Part shown: one piece after another, positions 1 through 10,597 of the stretch
Position numbering within the stretch: the stretch's first letter is position 1
Layout of the letters: every line of letters starts with the position of its first letter
DNA from: Mesostigma viride
Taxonomy: Eukaryota; Streptophyta; Mesostigmatophyceae; Mesostigmatales; Mesostigmataceae
Reading direction: 5' to 3'
DNA length: 64,000 nucleotides
Assembly: GCA_009746045.1 (NCBI GenBank)
Contig: RPFO01000003.1
Location: 1,345,969-1,409,968, forward strand
Translations under genes and position numbers: made by a program
The notes under the pieces: generated by a model
What the model was told of the DNA's origin: nothing
What the model saw: the letters and a program-made list of their open reading frames with translations, nothing else
Databases searched by the model: none

Positions 1-1
1 A

Positions 2-3000
2 ATGGGAATGGGTTCTCCGGGGGGATGGACAATATCAGCAAAGGACGTGGGGAGAGAAGCAGGGAGAGAAATGGGAAGAGAAATCTCAGGTTCAATCGCT
101 GTGGGTTCGATGGCTTCCAAGGAAAGAGGAGGCTCGCAAAGGTCATCAGACAAGCCATCTGCTGGGCAAGGGCCGAGTATTGTGAAGGGGCCTCCCATTC
201 GTGGACCTTCGGGCGAGATCACACTGCGCAACCTGTGGGCCCGCCAGGTGGCGGCGCGACGCGATGACGAGGCCCTCCGCTTCTCCTCGCCACCCTCGTG
301 GGGGAACCATTTGGAAGGAGGGCGAGGAGGCGCAGCAGGAGGAGGAGGAGGGAAAGGACAGTCCCAGCTTGGCCGTGGTGGCGGTGGTGGAGTTGTGTCG
401 GCCAGCATGACTTTCTCTCAGCTGGATAATTCTGCCCGCCGCATCGCCAAACGGCTGCTGGCCGAGGGGCTCTCCGCAGGGTCCCCTGTGGCCATTGCCA
501 TGGAGACGTCGGCGCCATCGGTGGCTGCCACGCTGGCGGTGTTCCTCGCCGGGGGCTGCTACCTGCCTATGGATCCCTCCCATCCGGCTGGATACCAAAT
601 TTCCTTGATGGCGGCGGCTGCTCCTGCCGCGTTGATCACTCATCAGGGCTGGGTGGCCAGGGTGTCGGAGTGGTGCCCGCCAGGTGTCAAGCTTCTAGTG
701 GTGGATTTTGTTGACGATTCACCTGATGTCCTTCCCGCCGGCAGTGCGTCAGGGGCCGGGGGGGGGAGCAAGGGCTCCAACGAGGCATCGATGGGTTTGA
801 ATGAGGCATCCCTCCCAGCGGCCATCGATGAGGAGTTGCCTGCGCTGCGGCCAGAGAGCCCCGCGGCCTGCCACCTGGCACACGGGGGCGATCGCGATGA
901 CCCCATCGCCCACGTGGCGAGCCACCGGGGAATGGTCGCCAAGCTGAGTAGCTACTGGCAGCGGCACCCGTTTGCAGCCGATGATGTCATGCTCGCGCAC
1001 GCGGCGCCCACATCGCCGGACTACCTGCTGGAGGTGTTTGGCTCGATCATGGCGGGTGTGCCCGCGGTGCTCTTGTCGGGTGCCGATGCCCCACAGGGCA
1101 CCCCAAGGCCAGAGTCAAGTAACGACACCTCCCTATTTCTGGCATCCGCAGGCGTCACCCGCACCGTTCTGAGTCCTTCCTTGCTGGCGCTGGCGCTACG
1201 TGACCCGACCTTCTCCGCACAGATCGCACCAGGGGGGAGTCTCCGGCTATGCTTCTCCACCGCTGTCGACCCGCTGCCGCTCACGCTGGCAAAGAGGTTT
1301 CTCTCGACCGCGCGATCGGACAATGGCGGGTGCCGGCTTGTCACTCTGTACACCTGTGCAGGCAGTGTCTGCAGCGGGGGTGCCTCGGGGGAAGTGACGG
1401 ATGCCATGCTGGCCTCGGGGGGCGTCGTCAGCATCAGCCGCCCCTGGCCAGGCTTGGATGCGTGCGTGGTCGATGCGTATGGCCACCCTGTCCCCCAGGG
1501 TCTTCAGGGGGAGCTGTGCATGTCCGGTCCCATGGTGACGGATGCGTGCACTCTTCCTCCGGGCCAGCTCGCTTCAGCCAGGGGGCGATGGTTACGGCTG
1601 CCAGAAGTGGAGGCGGCGATTTCGACCAGCCAGGGCCAAGATACAGGAGGCATCGATGGGGACTTCCTGGGAACAGAGGCTCGTGCGGGACTGGATGGCA
1701 GGGGAGGCGATGCACTTTCTGCCATCGATGCGGTGCCTGCCAGTGGCCATGCCAGCGGGGGTGGTCCCGCAGGGGCTAGCATAGCTTCACAACGGAACGA
1801 CCGAGCAGGGGCTGGCGCGAATTGGGGGGTCGCACGGCCCATGGACAGGGTGTGGTGCCGCACGGGCGACTGTGGACGGATGCTGGCATCCGGCGAGCTC
1901 TCCTTGATGGGCCGGGTGGACGATTTGGTGGTCGTGGACAAGGGTAGCAACGGCGCTACCTGGGTGGACCCTGGGTGGGTCGAGCGGTCGGTTCTGGCCC
2001 AAGTCCCTGAGGCGAGCGCGTGCGGCGTTGTGCTGGCAGCAGCGGGCGACGGCGCTAGGTTTTCTTTGCAGACGCTTTCACACGAAGGGACAGGTGGCGA
2101 CTTGGTGGCGGCGCGCGGTGACTTGGTGGCGGTCGTGAGCCCCGCATGCGTCTCCCATGGCGACGTGGTGCCGGCGCTTGCCACCATGATGCCGGCATAC
2201 GCGGTTCCCTCGTGGGTGGTCGGCGTGGCAGAGTTGCCGCGGTTTGCGGATGGCCGGTTGGACCGCCGCCGGCTGCGACAGATCGCCGAGGGGGCCCTGT
2301 CAATACAACTGGGTGACCTTAATACTACCCAGAATGATGGTAATAACAGCAGTGTTGTTCGTGGTACTTGTCATAGTGGTACTAGTTGGCAGCAGGACGA
2401 GCAAGGAAAAGGACAACAAGGCGAGGCATCTGCGATGTTGGGGGGCCCCTTTTCTGGCTCGGGGGGTAAAGGCGGCAGCTTGGGCCCCCGCACGGCGCTG
2501 GAGGAGCGGGTCGCCGCCATCTGGCGTGCCACCCTGGGCCTCCCTGCCATCTCTGTCCTGGACGACTTCTTCTCCATCGGCGGCCACTCGCTCAACGCGG
2601 TGCGGCTGCGCCAGCACATGGAGGCGGCTGACCCTGAGCTCGCGGCGCTGCTGAGTCAGCGGGGGGACTCCGTGTTCACGCGGCCGACGATTCAGGGGAT
2701 GGCACGGGCGGCCGAGGAGGCGGCCCGTCTGGGAGACAATGCCGCCCGACTAGGCGGGGGAGGTTCAAACGAGCAAGGCAGTGGGGGAGATGCGAAGGGG
2801 GAGGGCGTGCGCGGTGGTGCATTTGGGAAGGGGCATATAGGGGGGGGAGAGATGGGGGGAATTGCGGCAGCGGCAGCGGCAGCGGGAGGGATCAGGGAGG
2901 CATCGGGGGTCGTGGGGCAGGAAAGGGATTTGGAAGGGGAGGCGGGCGTGCACAGCGCACTGGCCATAATGCAGCTGCTCTGGTCCTACTCGGTCGTGGC

Positions 3001-4779
3001 CATGCACTTTGGCCATTGCGGCGGGCAGAACCTGCGCTGTGAGTGGTGTGATCTGTCATCCTTGGTTTCCTTGTTTTTCCTGACGTTGATGTATGTCTCC
3101 TTTCCTTTGTATGTGAAGTGGTGTTTCAGCCTAGCAGCATCTGCGATGTAAGTAATTTACTTTGTGGTGCCATGCAAAATTCCCATTACGGTTTTAGCAT
3201 CCTGGGACATACAAGCCTTTTGTTTTTGTTTTCCCCCTGGCAAATGCTGGAATAATCAATGTTGTGATGGCCGTAGCTGTGGTCATAAAATATCCTTATT
3301 TTTTGGAGCTCCTTGAGAGAGTAGACTCATTCCTTACCTATCATATCCCTAATGTAGTCAGCTCATTTAGATTGTAGGTTTTGTACAGTTTTCTTGTCGA
3401 AAACAGCTTTCCTAGGACATTGCAGATTGCCTGCCCCTGGTGTGTCCCTGCTTGTTCTGAACGGGTCGAAGCGGACGAAGCATCTCGGCTGAGGCAAAAC
3501 TGGTGCAAGGTGTTTTCCATGGTTCTCTTGTTTATTATTCCTGACTTACATAACTAAACAATGAAAATTTTGGTTACATGCTCGCTCCTCCCGCCATCCA
3601 CCAGGCTTCCAAAACACGTCCCTGCGCGGGCTGTGGCCGCCCCACAACGACACCTCGCTCGCAAACTTTGCCCCCAAGCTCTTCCCTGGGGGCGTTGTCG
3701 GCCTCAACATCAGCTCCGGACTCGGCCTTGCCCGCAGCGCCCAGGGTCCCCTGCTCACCCACATCCTCTACCTGGCCCTCCTCGCGTTCGTCATGGAGTA
3801 CGGGGTCGCCCGCCCGTTTGACGCACTCACCACGGCCCCAGGGGAGCGCTTCTCCACCACGGCGCACCTGTGGGGCCTCTGGGCGCTTGTCTTCAACTAC
3901 CTGTTGGTCTACTTGATCGTGCGGCCGGGAGTGGGACACCTGGCGCGAGCCCGGCGGCGCAAGTGGCTGCTAGTCTCCAGCACCATGGCCATCTCACTGC
4001 TCTTCCCCGTCGTGCTCGCAGTCATCTGGCCACCGCATCTCGCTGCGGGCCAGCGCGGCATGTGGTTTGGCCCATTTGGGATGCACCAGAAAGGATGGCA
4101 GCCGCTTGGTCCCCGCATCACCATGCTCGTGGGCCCCTTTGTGGCAGGGTACCTGCTGGGGGATGACCTGATGCGTGCCATCGCGTGGGCGCGCCGGTTC
4201 CTATGGCTGCGCGTCGCCTGCGCCGCGGTGGCCGTCCAGCTGGTCTATTTGGACGCGTTCTACGTATGGCGAGGCATGTCGCTGCTCGATCTGAGGGACG
4301 ACGCCCAGGGAGGGCGGTACCTGAACGTGGCGGGGCTAGTGGCAGACGTGGTTCGTCCCCAAGGGGCGGGCGGCACGGGCTTGTTGGAACAATACGCAGC
4401 CTACGGCCAGCTGTATGTCCTGGCGACGGCCAACACGCTGCTACCCTGGGTGGCTATGCCGGCATATGCCGGCGGCCCGCTGGGATGGCAGGCCCTGATG
4501 CCACTACCATCCTACTTGCTCCATCCCATGCTGCTGAGGATTATGGAGCCGGCCTCATTCTGGCTCTTGCGGCTCACCAAGGATTGCGTCCCAGCCGCCG
4601 TGTGCCTGGTCCTGCTGCTCCCGCTGGTGTGCCAGGTGTCCATCACGCTCGCGTTCCTCCAGCTGGCGCGACGTGGCGTCTCCATGGGTAAGGCGTTAGC
4701 GGTTCTCTCGGGCACGCTGCTGTGTGGGTGGGGCGCAAAGGTGTGGGGAAGCCAGTGGCTGGCCCAAGCGCAGCAGTGA
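2..4779 (+). CDS. NRPS-like protein: degenerate adenylation domain, carrier domain, membrane acyltransferase-like domain
   Basis: Two exons are supported: 2-3038 and 3605-4779, joined by a GTGAGT...CAG intron (3039-3604) that restores one frame (about 1403 aa). The true start may lie before the window. An adenylation-like domain covers about 200-2290: core A2 is clear (LAGGCYLPMDP, about 538-576), A7/A8 are clear (RTGD..., GRVDD) and an A10-like DGRLDRR is present. The A3 phosphate-binding loop (about 862-935) lacks the usual SGSTG-type motif and the A10 lysine is replaced by arginine. A carrier domain follows (about 2490-2690) with an intact phosphopantetheine serine in GGHSL. After the intron come about ten hydrophobic segments (3780-4750) resembling an acyltransferase-3/OpgC-type membrane domain. 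Inference: a membrane-bound acyl- or aminoacyl-transferring enzyme whose carrier may be loaded by another protein. The substrate cannot be read from the sequence. Confidence 0.72.
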
Positions 4780-5548
4780 ATAAGGGACAGTGAATAAGGG
4801 AAGCTTTCACTAACGGACAGAACTTGGTGTTGTGAATAATAATTATTGCGTCCGGGGTATTGTACGGACCAGATTTCGCCCAGCTCTGGCTGGACTGCCT
4901 GGGGCGTGAGGCACGCGCTGTTGGATATCCATAGAGGTCTGTGCATGAGCAAGCTTTAGCGATGCGCCGGTTTCTGTCGATCAATGTGCATGTTGATACA
5001 TGACGTGCGCATTAAGGGAGACAACTATTCCTGAACGCATGGCGTTCCAACGTCGTGTAAGGATTGTAGGGTGGTCGTCTGAGAGGAAAGGCGCAAACAC
5101 CGCAGAAGCCGCGTGGCTATCTGTAGGAAGACCTGCATGAATAAATTAATTGTGGCAGTGAGAGAAGCTTGGGCGCCCCCCCTGTTTCTCATTGTGCATA
5201 GGGGTTGAAGGTTCCTTTACTCTGTATTGGTAGTTTGGCACCCACGTGACGCCGTCACATGCTAATTAATTAATCTCCTGCCCGAAGCCCATGCACTATG
5301 AAGGAGACAGCCAGCGCAGGCCAGAAATCGATATATGCATGGCCGGTGGAGGTTTTGTCAAATGCCGGGTATATGAATTTGCGCTGGTAGTTGGATCGTC
5401 ATAGACTCAGCCCAAGTATACGCGTGCGCCTCGCCGCCCTTAGCCGTTCCAAGACAGCTGCATGAGAAGCGTATACCTGTGCCCATATTCTGATCATATA
5501 TACACAACTACGTGCCCATATATACACAACTACGTACCATTGATTTCA
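4780..5548. other. intergenic stretch after the NRPS-like gene
   Basis: No convincing reading frame. The first part is probably 3' UTR, with a short local repeat (AGTGAATAAGGGA, twice near 4775-4802). A piece of the interspersed repeat with the core GAGACAGCCAGCGCAGGCC lies near 5302-5325; the same core recurs near 16772, 32284, 51787, 52126 and, inverted, near 40567. Confidence 0.5.
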
Positions 5549-5640
5549 CCGCTCTATTAAATTAAATTAAATTAAATTAAATTAAATTAAATTAATTTAA
5601 TTTAAATTAAATTAATTTAATTTAATTTAATTTAATTTAA
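5549..5640. repeat. AT-rich (TTAAA)n microsatellite
   Basis: A run of AAATT units, changing to TTTAA partway through, sits directly against the 3' end of a minus-strand retroelement tail. It is best read as the simple-sequence tail of that element. Confidence 0.8.
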
Positions 5641-5755
5641 ACTGCAACATATCCCCGTTGGGAGCACATGTAGCACATATCCCTGAGAAGGGGCATATGG
5701 CTTGTGATACAATCTGGGCTACTTCCTGCAAGGGTAGGCCGGGTGTAAACTACAC
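5641..5755 (-). mobile_element. 5'-truncated 3' end of LINE-II family
   Basis: On the minus strand this reads the conserved 3' UTR block seen at 51437, 57153, 8590, 17215 and 20090: the AAGGGGCATATGG neighbourhood, a block around TGTGCTACAT, then a short CTCC...GGAG-like hairpin and the AT-rich tail. Only the last 110 or so bases remain, as expected of a truncated target-primed insertion. Confidence 0.7.
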
Positions 5756-5885
5756 CTGCTGACGATGCCTTAGGATCAGGAGACGTCCGTCCTATAGTCA
5801 GCAACAGTGGGTGCGAGAGGCCCCCAGTTCGATTCCGGCCTGGATTCGTTTGCAGATCGCGTCTTCCGCGGACCGGCACTGAACG
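5756..5885 (+). mobile_element. tRNA-derived SINE-like repeat
   Basis: Contains a good internal RNA polymerase III B box (AGTTCGATTCC, near 5826) within a tRNA-like 3' half. Inverted copies of the same 130-160 bp unit occur at 19787-19914 and 51855-52015, which shows it is dispersed. Confidence 0.65.
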
Positions 5886-6439
5886 TAATACTCCGGGCCA
5901 TTAAAATATCTACAATGCCATTTTTTGCCAAAATTTCAAAATTTGTATAGTGGGCAAACAGAAACTGTGGAAAAAATAGGAAATGGGTGGCCCAAAAAAC
6001 TAGATATTCTTAAAGGGTAGGAAAAGTACTTTTTTTGGCCCAAGGGCTGCCAGCATGAGAAATTGGGAGTACCTTGAAAAGTACCTCAGAAAACTCGTGG
6101 CAAAAAATTGCGTTTTAGGGGTGCCTGTGGTAAATTAACGCAAATGAGAAATCGGAGGATTTTGTCCGTCCAGATGATTCAGTTGGTCCAAGTAGGTCGT
6201 ACCGGATCTCGGATGCTCGGGGTAGGTCGGTCAGACCAGGAAATTCACGAAAGTGACGAGCTGAAAGCGGTTCGGCCATAAAAAAGCGAATTTGGCGATG
6301 GGCTGGCTATGGAGTTCATGCTTGCCAGCGTTAAACGCGATGCTGAGTTAGTATAATACTTGTTTATGACTAAACATGTTCGCGCCTGAAAACTGGTCTG
6401 GTTTGGGGGGGTGCAGCGGTCCTTTTTGTAATGGTTGGT

Positions 6440-6620
6440 TATACCTGAGGGCAAGCCACCTCCCCCCAAGCGGAGGAGGCGTTTTGATGAGTAGTGTAGT
6501 TAGGCTTTTCTAGATAGAGTTAGGATAGTTCGATCACGCGGCTTCCTCCACCCCATCCATCATGAAATATGTGCTACATGACCTCCCCACGGAGGCATGT
6601 TATAATTTAATTTTTAATTT
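6440..6620 (+). mobile_element. 3' end of LINE-III family
   Basis: Matches 14085-14272 closely: the end of an ORF2-like frame, a UTR with GTTCGATCACGCGGC, and a terminal CTCC-CCAC-GGAG-type hairpin followed by ATAATTTAATTT. The upstream part is missing. Confidence 0.65.
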
Positions 6621-8535
6621 AACCTGAGTACTTGCTTGATTTTCGCAGCAGCGGCCTGCTGAGCGTCATATTTTATTCCGCAGTTTTCGTTGCGTAATCA
6701 GATGTTCTACGATATGGGTTTTCCTTAGCAATGCATTTAAACGTACTGGGCGGGAAATGGTCGCCTGCGGAGGAGTAGTCGGTGGTCAGATAGTGCAAGG
6801 TCGCTGCTGCGAGCCCGAGAGCTGCTGGGACCTCAGCGGACAGGCATACGATGCCATGGTTGAGATAGAAACGCAGCAGCCGGTGCGTGGGATCGGTATT
6901 CTCGTTATTTCGCAACTATAAAACGATTTTCAACGCGACAGTGCAGATATTGCGTGTGAAAATGGCGGTGGAAACTGCGGGCGCTGGCCGGCTTCATAAA
7001 CAGCACATCGCTGAAAGGTACGCGCTTCTCAAACATGGTAGACAGCGCCAAGAAAGGGGAGAATGACATGCGGTTATCTTACTAAGCTTTGACAACACTG
7101 CAGAAAGTGGAAAAGGTGTGGAGTTCTGATGGATGAACAGGTGCTGGAAGTATAGGGTCCTGGATCCCGTTAGAAAATGAGCAAGTGTTTTGTAAAAATG
7201 CTGCAGTAAATTCGTCAGTATTTTCTGGTTCGTGTGAGAATGCATGCAATTTTAGCAACAAGATAGCCCTTTCTAAGAATGCTGTCGGAAAGATGCCAGC
7301 AAGGCAGCCTAGGACTTAAGAAAGTTAGCACTATTTTCCTCTTGCCTCTGCCCACTTTCCCATTGGTAAATTCTCAGCATGTGAAGGTAAAAACAATGGA
7401 TGGGTTTCTTAGTAGGATTGGCATTCAAATGACTAGCCAGCATTTACACAAGCAGCTATAGTGTGCAACACCACTGGTTTATACCACTATAAAGGCAGAT
7501 GCAAGGTTCCAATGGGGTGCAAGAAAGCGGCACTAGCGTAGTAAGGTGACTAAATGCCTTGAAATAGGACAGTTTGCATATTCATCCACATGCCAAGCGT
7601 GCTTCTTCAGCACTGGTTTTGCGGCCTTTAGTACTGGTTTAATTGTCATTAGTAATGATATGCCGCCACTTCAAGGGTGAAGCGGTTTTGCCCAGTTTTT
7701 TGAACCATAAGCTTGTCACAGGTGGTATGGTTGATGTTTGGTGGCATAAGATGGGCATGCCCATGCGTGCATCTTTTCTCCTACTAGTACACTGCAGGCC
7801 CACATGCTGGGTGCTGGGATTTAGACTCTCTACATTGTATTGCACCAATTTTGAGTGTGGCAGCCTCTCCCCTTGCCATTTAAGGAATGTATTGCACAGA
7901 TTTTCAAGTTTGTAGGGCATGGGGAGGTCCTTTTTTGTGATGATTTTGTAGGCATTATTTACGCGCCAGTCATGGTCCCTAACTGTGGCTTTAGAGGTGC
8001 CACTCTCTTGTACACAAGTCTGGGGATGCTACAATAAGAGGGCTCTCAAAGAACTGTTCAGTTAAGGAAGTTATAAGCCTGCATGTAACTGAAAGCTAGT
8101 GTGAATAAAAAATGTAACTGAAATGTCCCTGAAAAATACCCATGTGCACCATGGCAGTTTTATGCACATGCCCAAACGCTTTGCGATTGGGCCCCAAATT
8201 GGTGGGCTCATACCCAAGTGTGCCACCAGCATGGATGTGATGTCAAATCCCACACGCCGTCCCTATCTCTCATTTGCACTAATTTAACGTGGGCATGTGT
8301 GCCAAAATTAGCCAAGGGCCACGTGACCCCCCTAGGTGTCTTTTTGTGGTGCCTCTAATTTCAGAGTCCAAACCCAGATTTTTTTTCATAGGTCTTTGCT
8401 ATACATCTCTAGGTATGAGTATATGGAAGGGCTTTGAAAAATTCCCATATATAAATTACCGTGGTAGTGCCTCATACACATTGTCCAATATGTAGATATT
8501 TTAATGGCCCACCCTCGTAGATATTTTAATGGCCC
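6621..8535. other. non-coding stretch
   Basis: No frame on either strand looks protein-like, and no RNA gene is recognised. GC content is lower than in the exons. Short reading frames here have no recognisable motif. Confidence 0.5.
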
Positions 8536-8538
8536 GGA

Positions 8539-8780
8539 GGTAGTATTAAATTAATTAATTAATTAATTAATTAATTAATTAATTATCAACATCACTCCGT
8601 TGGGAGTAAATGTAGCACATATCCCTGAGAAGGGGCATATGGCTACTTCATGCAAGGGTGGGAATGTAAGCTACCCTTGCTCTAGGTGCACCAGGGCACC
8701 TGCACCCTCATGGTCTATCACGCTATGCCCAGTTAAGGGGGAGCATGCCATGTGGCTAGACGGCATGTAGGCTAGACGGC
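8539..8780 (-). mobile_element. LINE-II 3' UTR with TTAA tail
   Basis: A (TTAA)n run (8544-8584) begins a minus-strand copy of the LINE-II 3' UTR: terminal CTCC...GGAG hairpin, GGGGCATATGG block, and GCACC-rich block. Its right end abuts a plus-strand LINE ORF2 fragment, so elements are nested or joined here. Confidence 0.7.
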
Positions 8781-8789
8781 ACGGTTTAC

Positions 8790-9110
8790 AGGATGCTTCG
8801 ACAGGTCCTTAACGTAGGGTTTTCCGAGCGTCCGTCATCAGAGTCTTTGTATCATGGCATGCCTCGTATTTCGGACGAGATTAGGCAGCGTAGGATAGCA
8901 TTTGTAGGACACCTTGCCCGCACCAGCCAGGTCGACACCGCCCTTGGTCTGGCCGGCCCCCAGCGGCTTGGCCAGCCAGGGCGACACATTCTGACCTGGC
9001 CTGGCCCCGAGGGCATTCCCAAAAGGGTAGGGAAACCTGTCACGAACTACGTCCAGATGTTGATAGACGACCTAGTGGTCCCAGCCCAGTTTGAGCACCG
9101 CATCCATGCA
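8790..9110 (+). pseudogene. LINE ORF2 C-terminal fragment
   Basis: A reading frame (8793 on) encodes the C-terminal region of ORF2: a GMPRISDEIRQRR segment followed by GHLARTSQVDT, matching 13400-13500 and 17690-17760 in this window. EN and RT domains are missing. The frame then runs into an ORF1-derived segment, so the copy is chimeric. Confidence 0.7.
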
Positions 9111-9757
9111 GTCTCTTCACGCCGCGCAAGCGGCTCGAGAAGACTCTCTTCACCCTTGATGACGACTTGACCCTGGCGCAGCAACAACGGCGACGGGAGC
9201 TATGGCCGACCTACCTCCAGCTCCGGCAGACCAAGGCGGCCGGGGCAGCCGGTCATGTACTGGAACTTAGGGGGCGGCCATCTACGTCGGCCACAAGCCC
9301 TGGCAGGCGACCCCCCCCGCGGCCCCAACGACTCCAGACGCCCCAGCTTAGGGGAATACAGCAGTAGTGTTAATAGATAGACCGTGGCCATGTACATGTA
9401 CGCCTCCTAGAGGCACTATCCCAGCTAAGCCACGCGCTTTATTTAATCATGTACATGTGTGCCTATGATGTCAAGCCACCCTCCAGATGATGCCTAGCTT
9501 TATTTAGTAATTATGTTGTGCCCATGCAGGGAGTTACTCTCTGCTGAGACGCCATGCCCTAGCTTTTTGTATAGCTATGCTGATCTTCCCCCCCATGACA
9601 GGCTCCCCCTTCGCTGGGCATAGCTTGAAGATCATGGGGATGCAAGTGCCCTGGTGCACCTAGAGCGCAAGGGTCCTTTACATTCCCACCCTTGCAGGAA
9701 GTAGCTTAGAATGTATGATAGGCCATATGCCCCTTCCCTGGGCTATGTGCTACATAC
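9111..9757 (+). mobile_element. ORF1 3' end plus LINE-II 3' UTR
   Basis: Starts inside ORF1 (KRLEKTLF-like segment, LDDDLTLAQQQ, ELWPTYLQLRQ) and runs into the UTR that follows ORF1 at 14510-14275 (minus) and 19560-20165 (plus). No ORF2 lies between. It ends at 9757, just before the terminal hairpin, where another element begins. Confidence 0.7.
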
Positions 9758-10190
9758 AGCCTCATCGTGGGCAGGCTGCAACTGGGCAACGAACGCATCC
9801 GCATTGAGTCGGCAGCCTGGATGGCGGGCCAGCCTGGCCCCATCCGGGTGACCTTTGCGAATGTGGCCAGCAAGGTGAAGGTACTCCAGGCCCGCAAGCT
9901 CCTAGGCGGGAAGAACGCGCCGAGCCTCGACGACCTCGATCCTCTCACCGGCCCAGCTAGTCATCAAGAATGGTCTGCTGGGCAGCGACGTGGCGACCAA
10001 GGCCAGCAGGAGGGCCAGAAGGTCTACGTCCGCCTCGTCCACGACACCCCCGTGCTATTCATCAACGGCCAGCGCACGGAGGCGCAGGCTCCGAACAAGC
10101 GGCACAAGTCGGTCCGTCCCAGGCCCGCCCCAGCTGCGTCATCATCGTCTACGCACGTCCCGGGTATGGATGGCGCCCGGTAAGGGCACA
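9758..10190 (+). pseudogene. LINE-I ORF1 C-terminal fragment
   Basis: The frame at 9767-10183 encodes an RRM-like segment (IRVTFANVASKVKVLQARKL) and a C-terminal piece (VYVRLVHDTPVLFINGQR). The stretch between them appears to be read out of frame, probably by two compensating indels. It lies upstream of an ORF2 on the same strand, so 9758-13950 is probably one 5'-truncated LINE. Confidence 0.65.
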
Positions 10191-10597
10191 CCCTCGCGGC
10201 CTCGCGGTACAATAGGCTTTGGGCACAGCCTTTATAAACAAGCCCCTTTCCATCCTCATGTCGCACCGTGCGAGCATGATCAGGATGCAAGGTCGCCAGG
10301 CACGCCACGGTCAACCTTCCCGCCAATTTACCAGCCTTACACGCCTCCTAGCCCGCCTTGAGCGGGATGAGGCCCAGTCGACACGCCGGCGACCCCAGCC
10401 AGGACGGAGACGACGCATATCCGTCCTGAAAGAAAGCCTCCATGCGTTGACAAGCATTAACCCCAATCGCCACCCTCCCCCTCCCCCCCCCCCCACCCCC
10501 ACCCCCACCTCCAGCACTACCCTTCTCCACCCCCACCCCCACCCCCACCCCCCCGCTAATAGGGCAACGGCCCATTCTTGGTATTGCAAGTTTTAAC

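Noticed and set aside
5756-5885. A functional tRNA gene because of the B box
   Set aside because: No full cloverleaf could be drawn, and three dispersed copies in both orientations, one with a target duplication, indicate a SINE.
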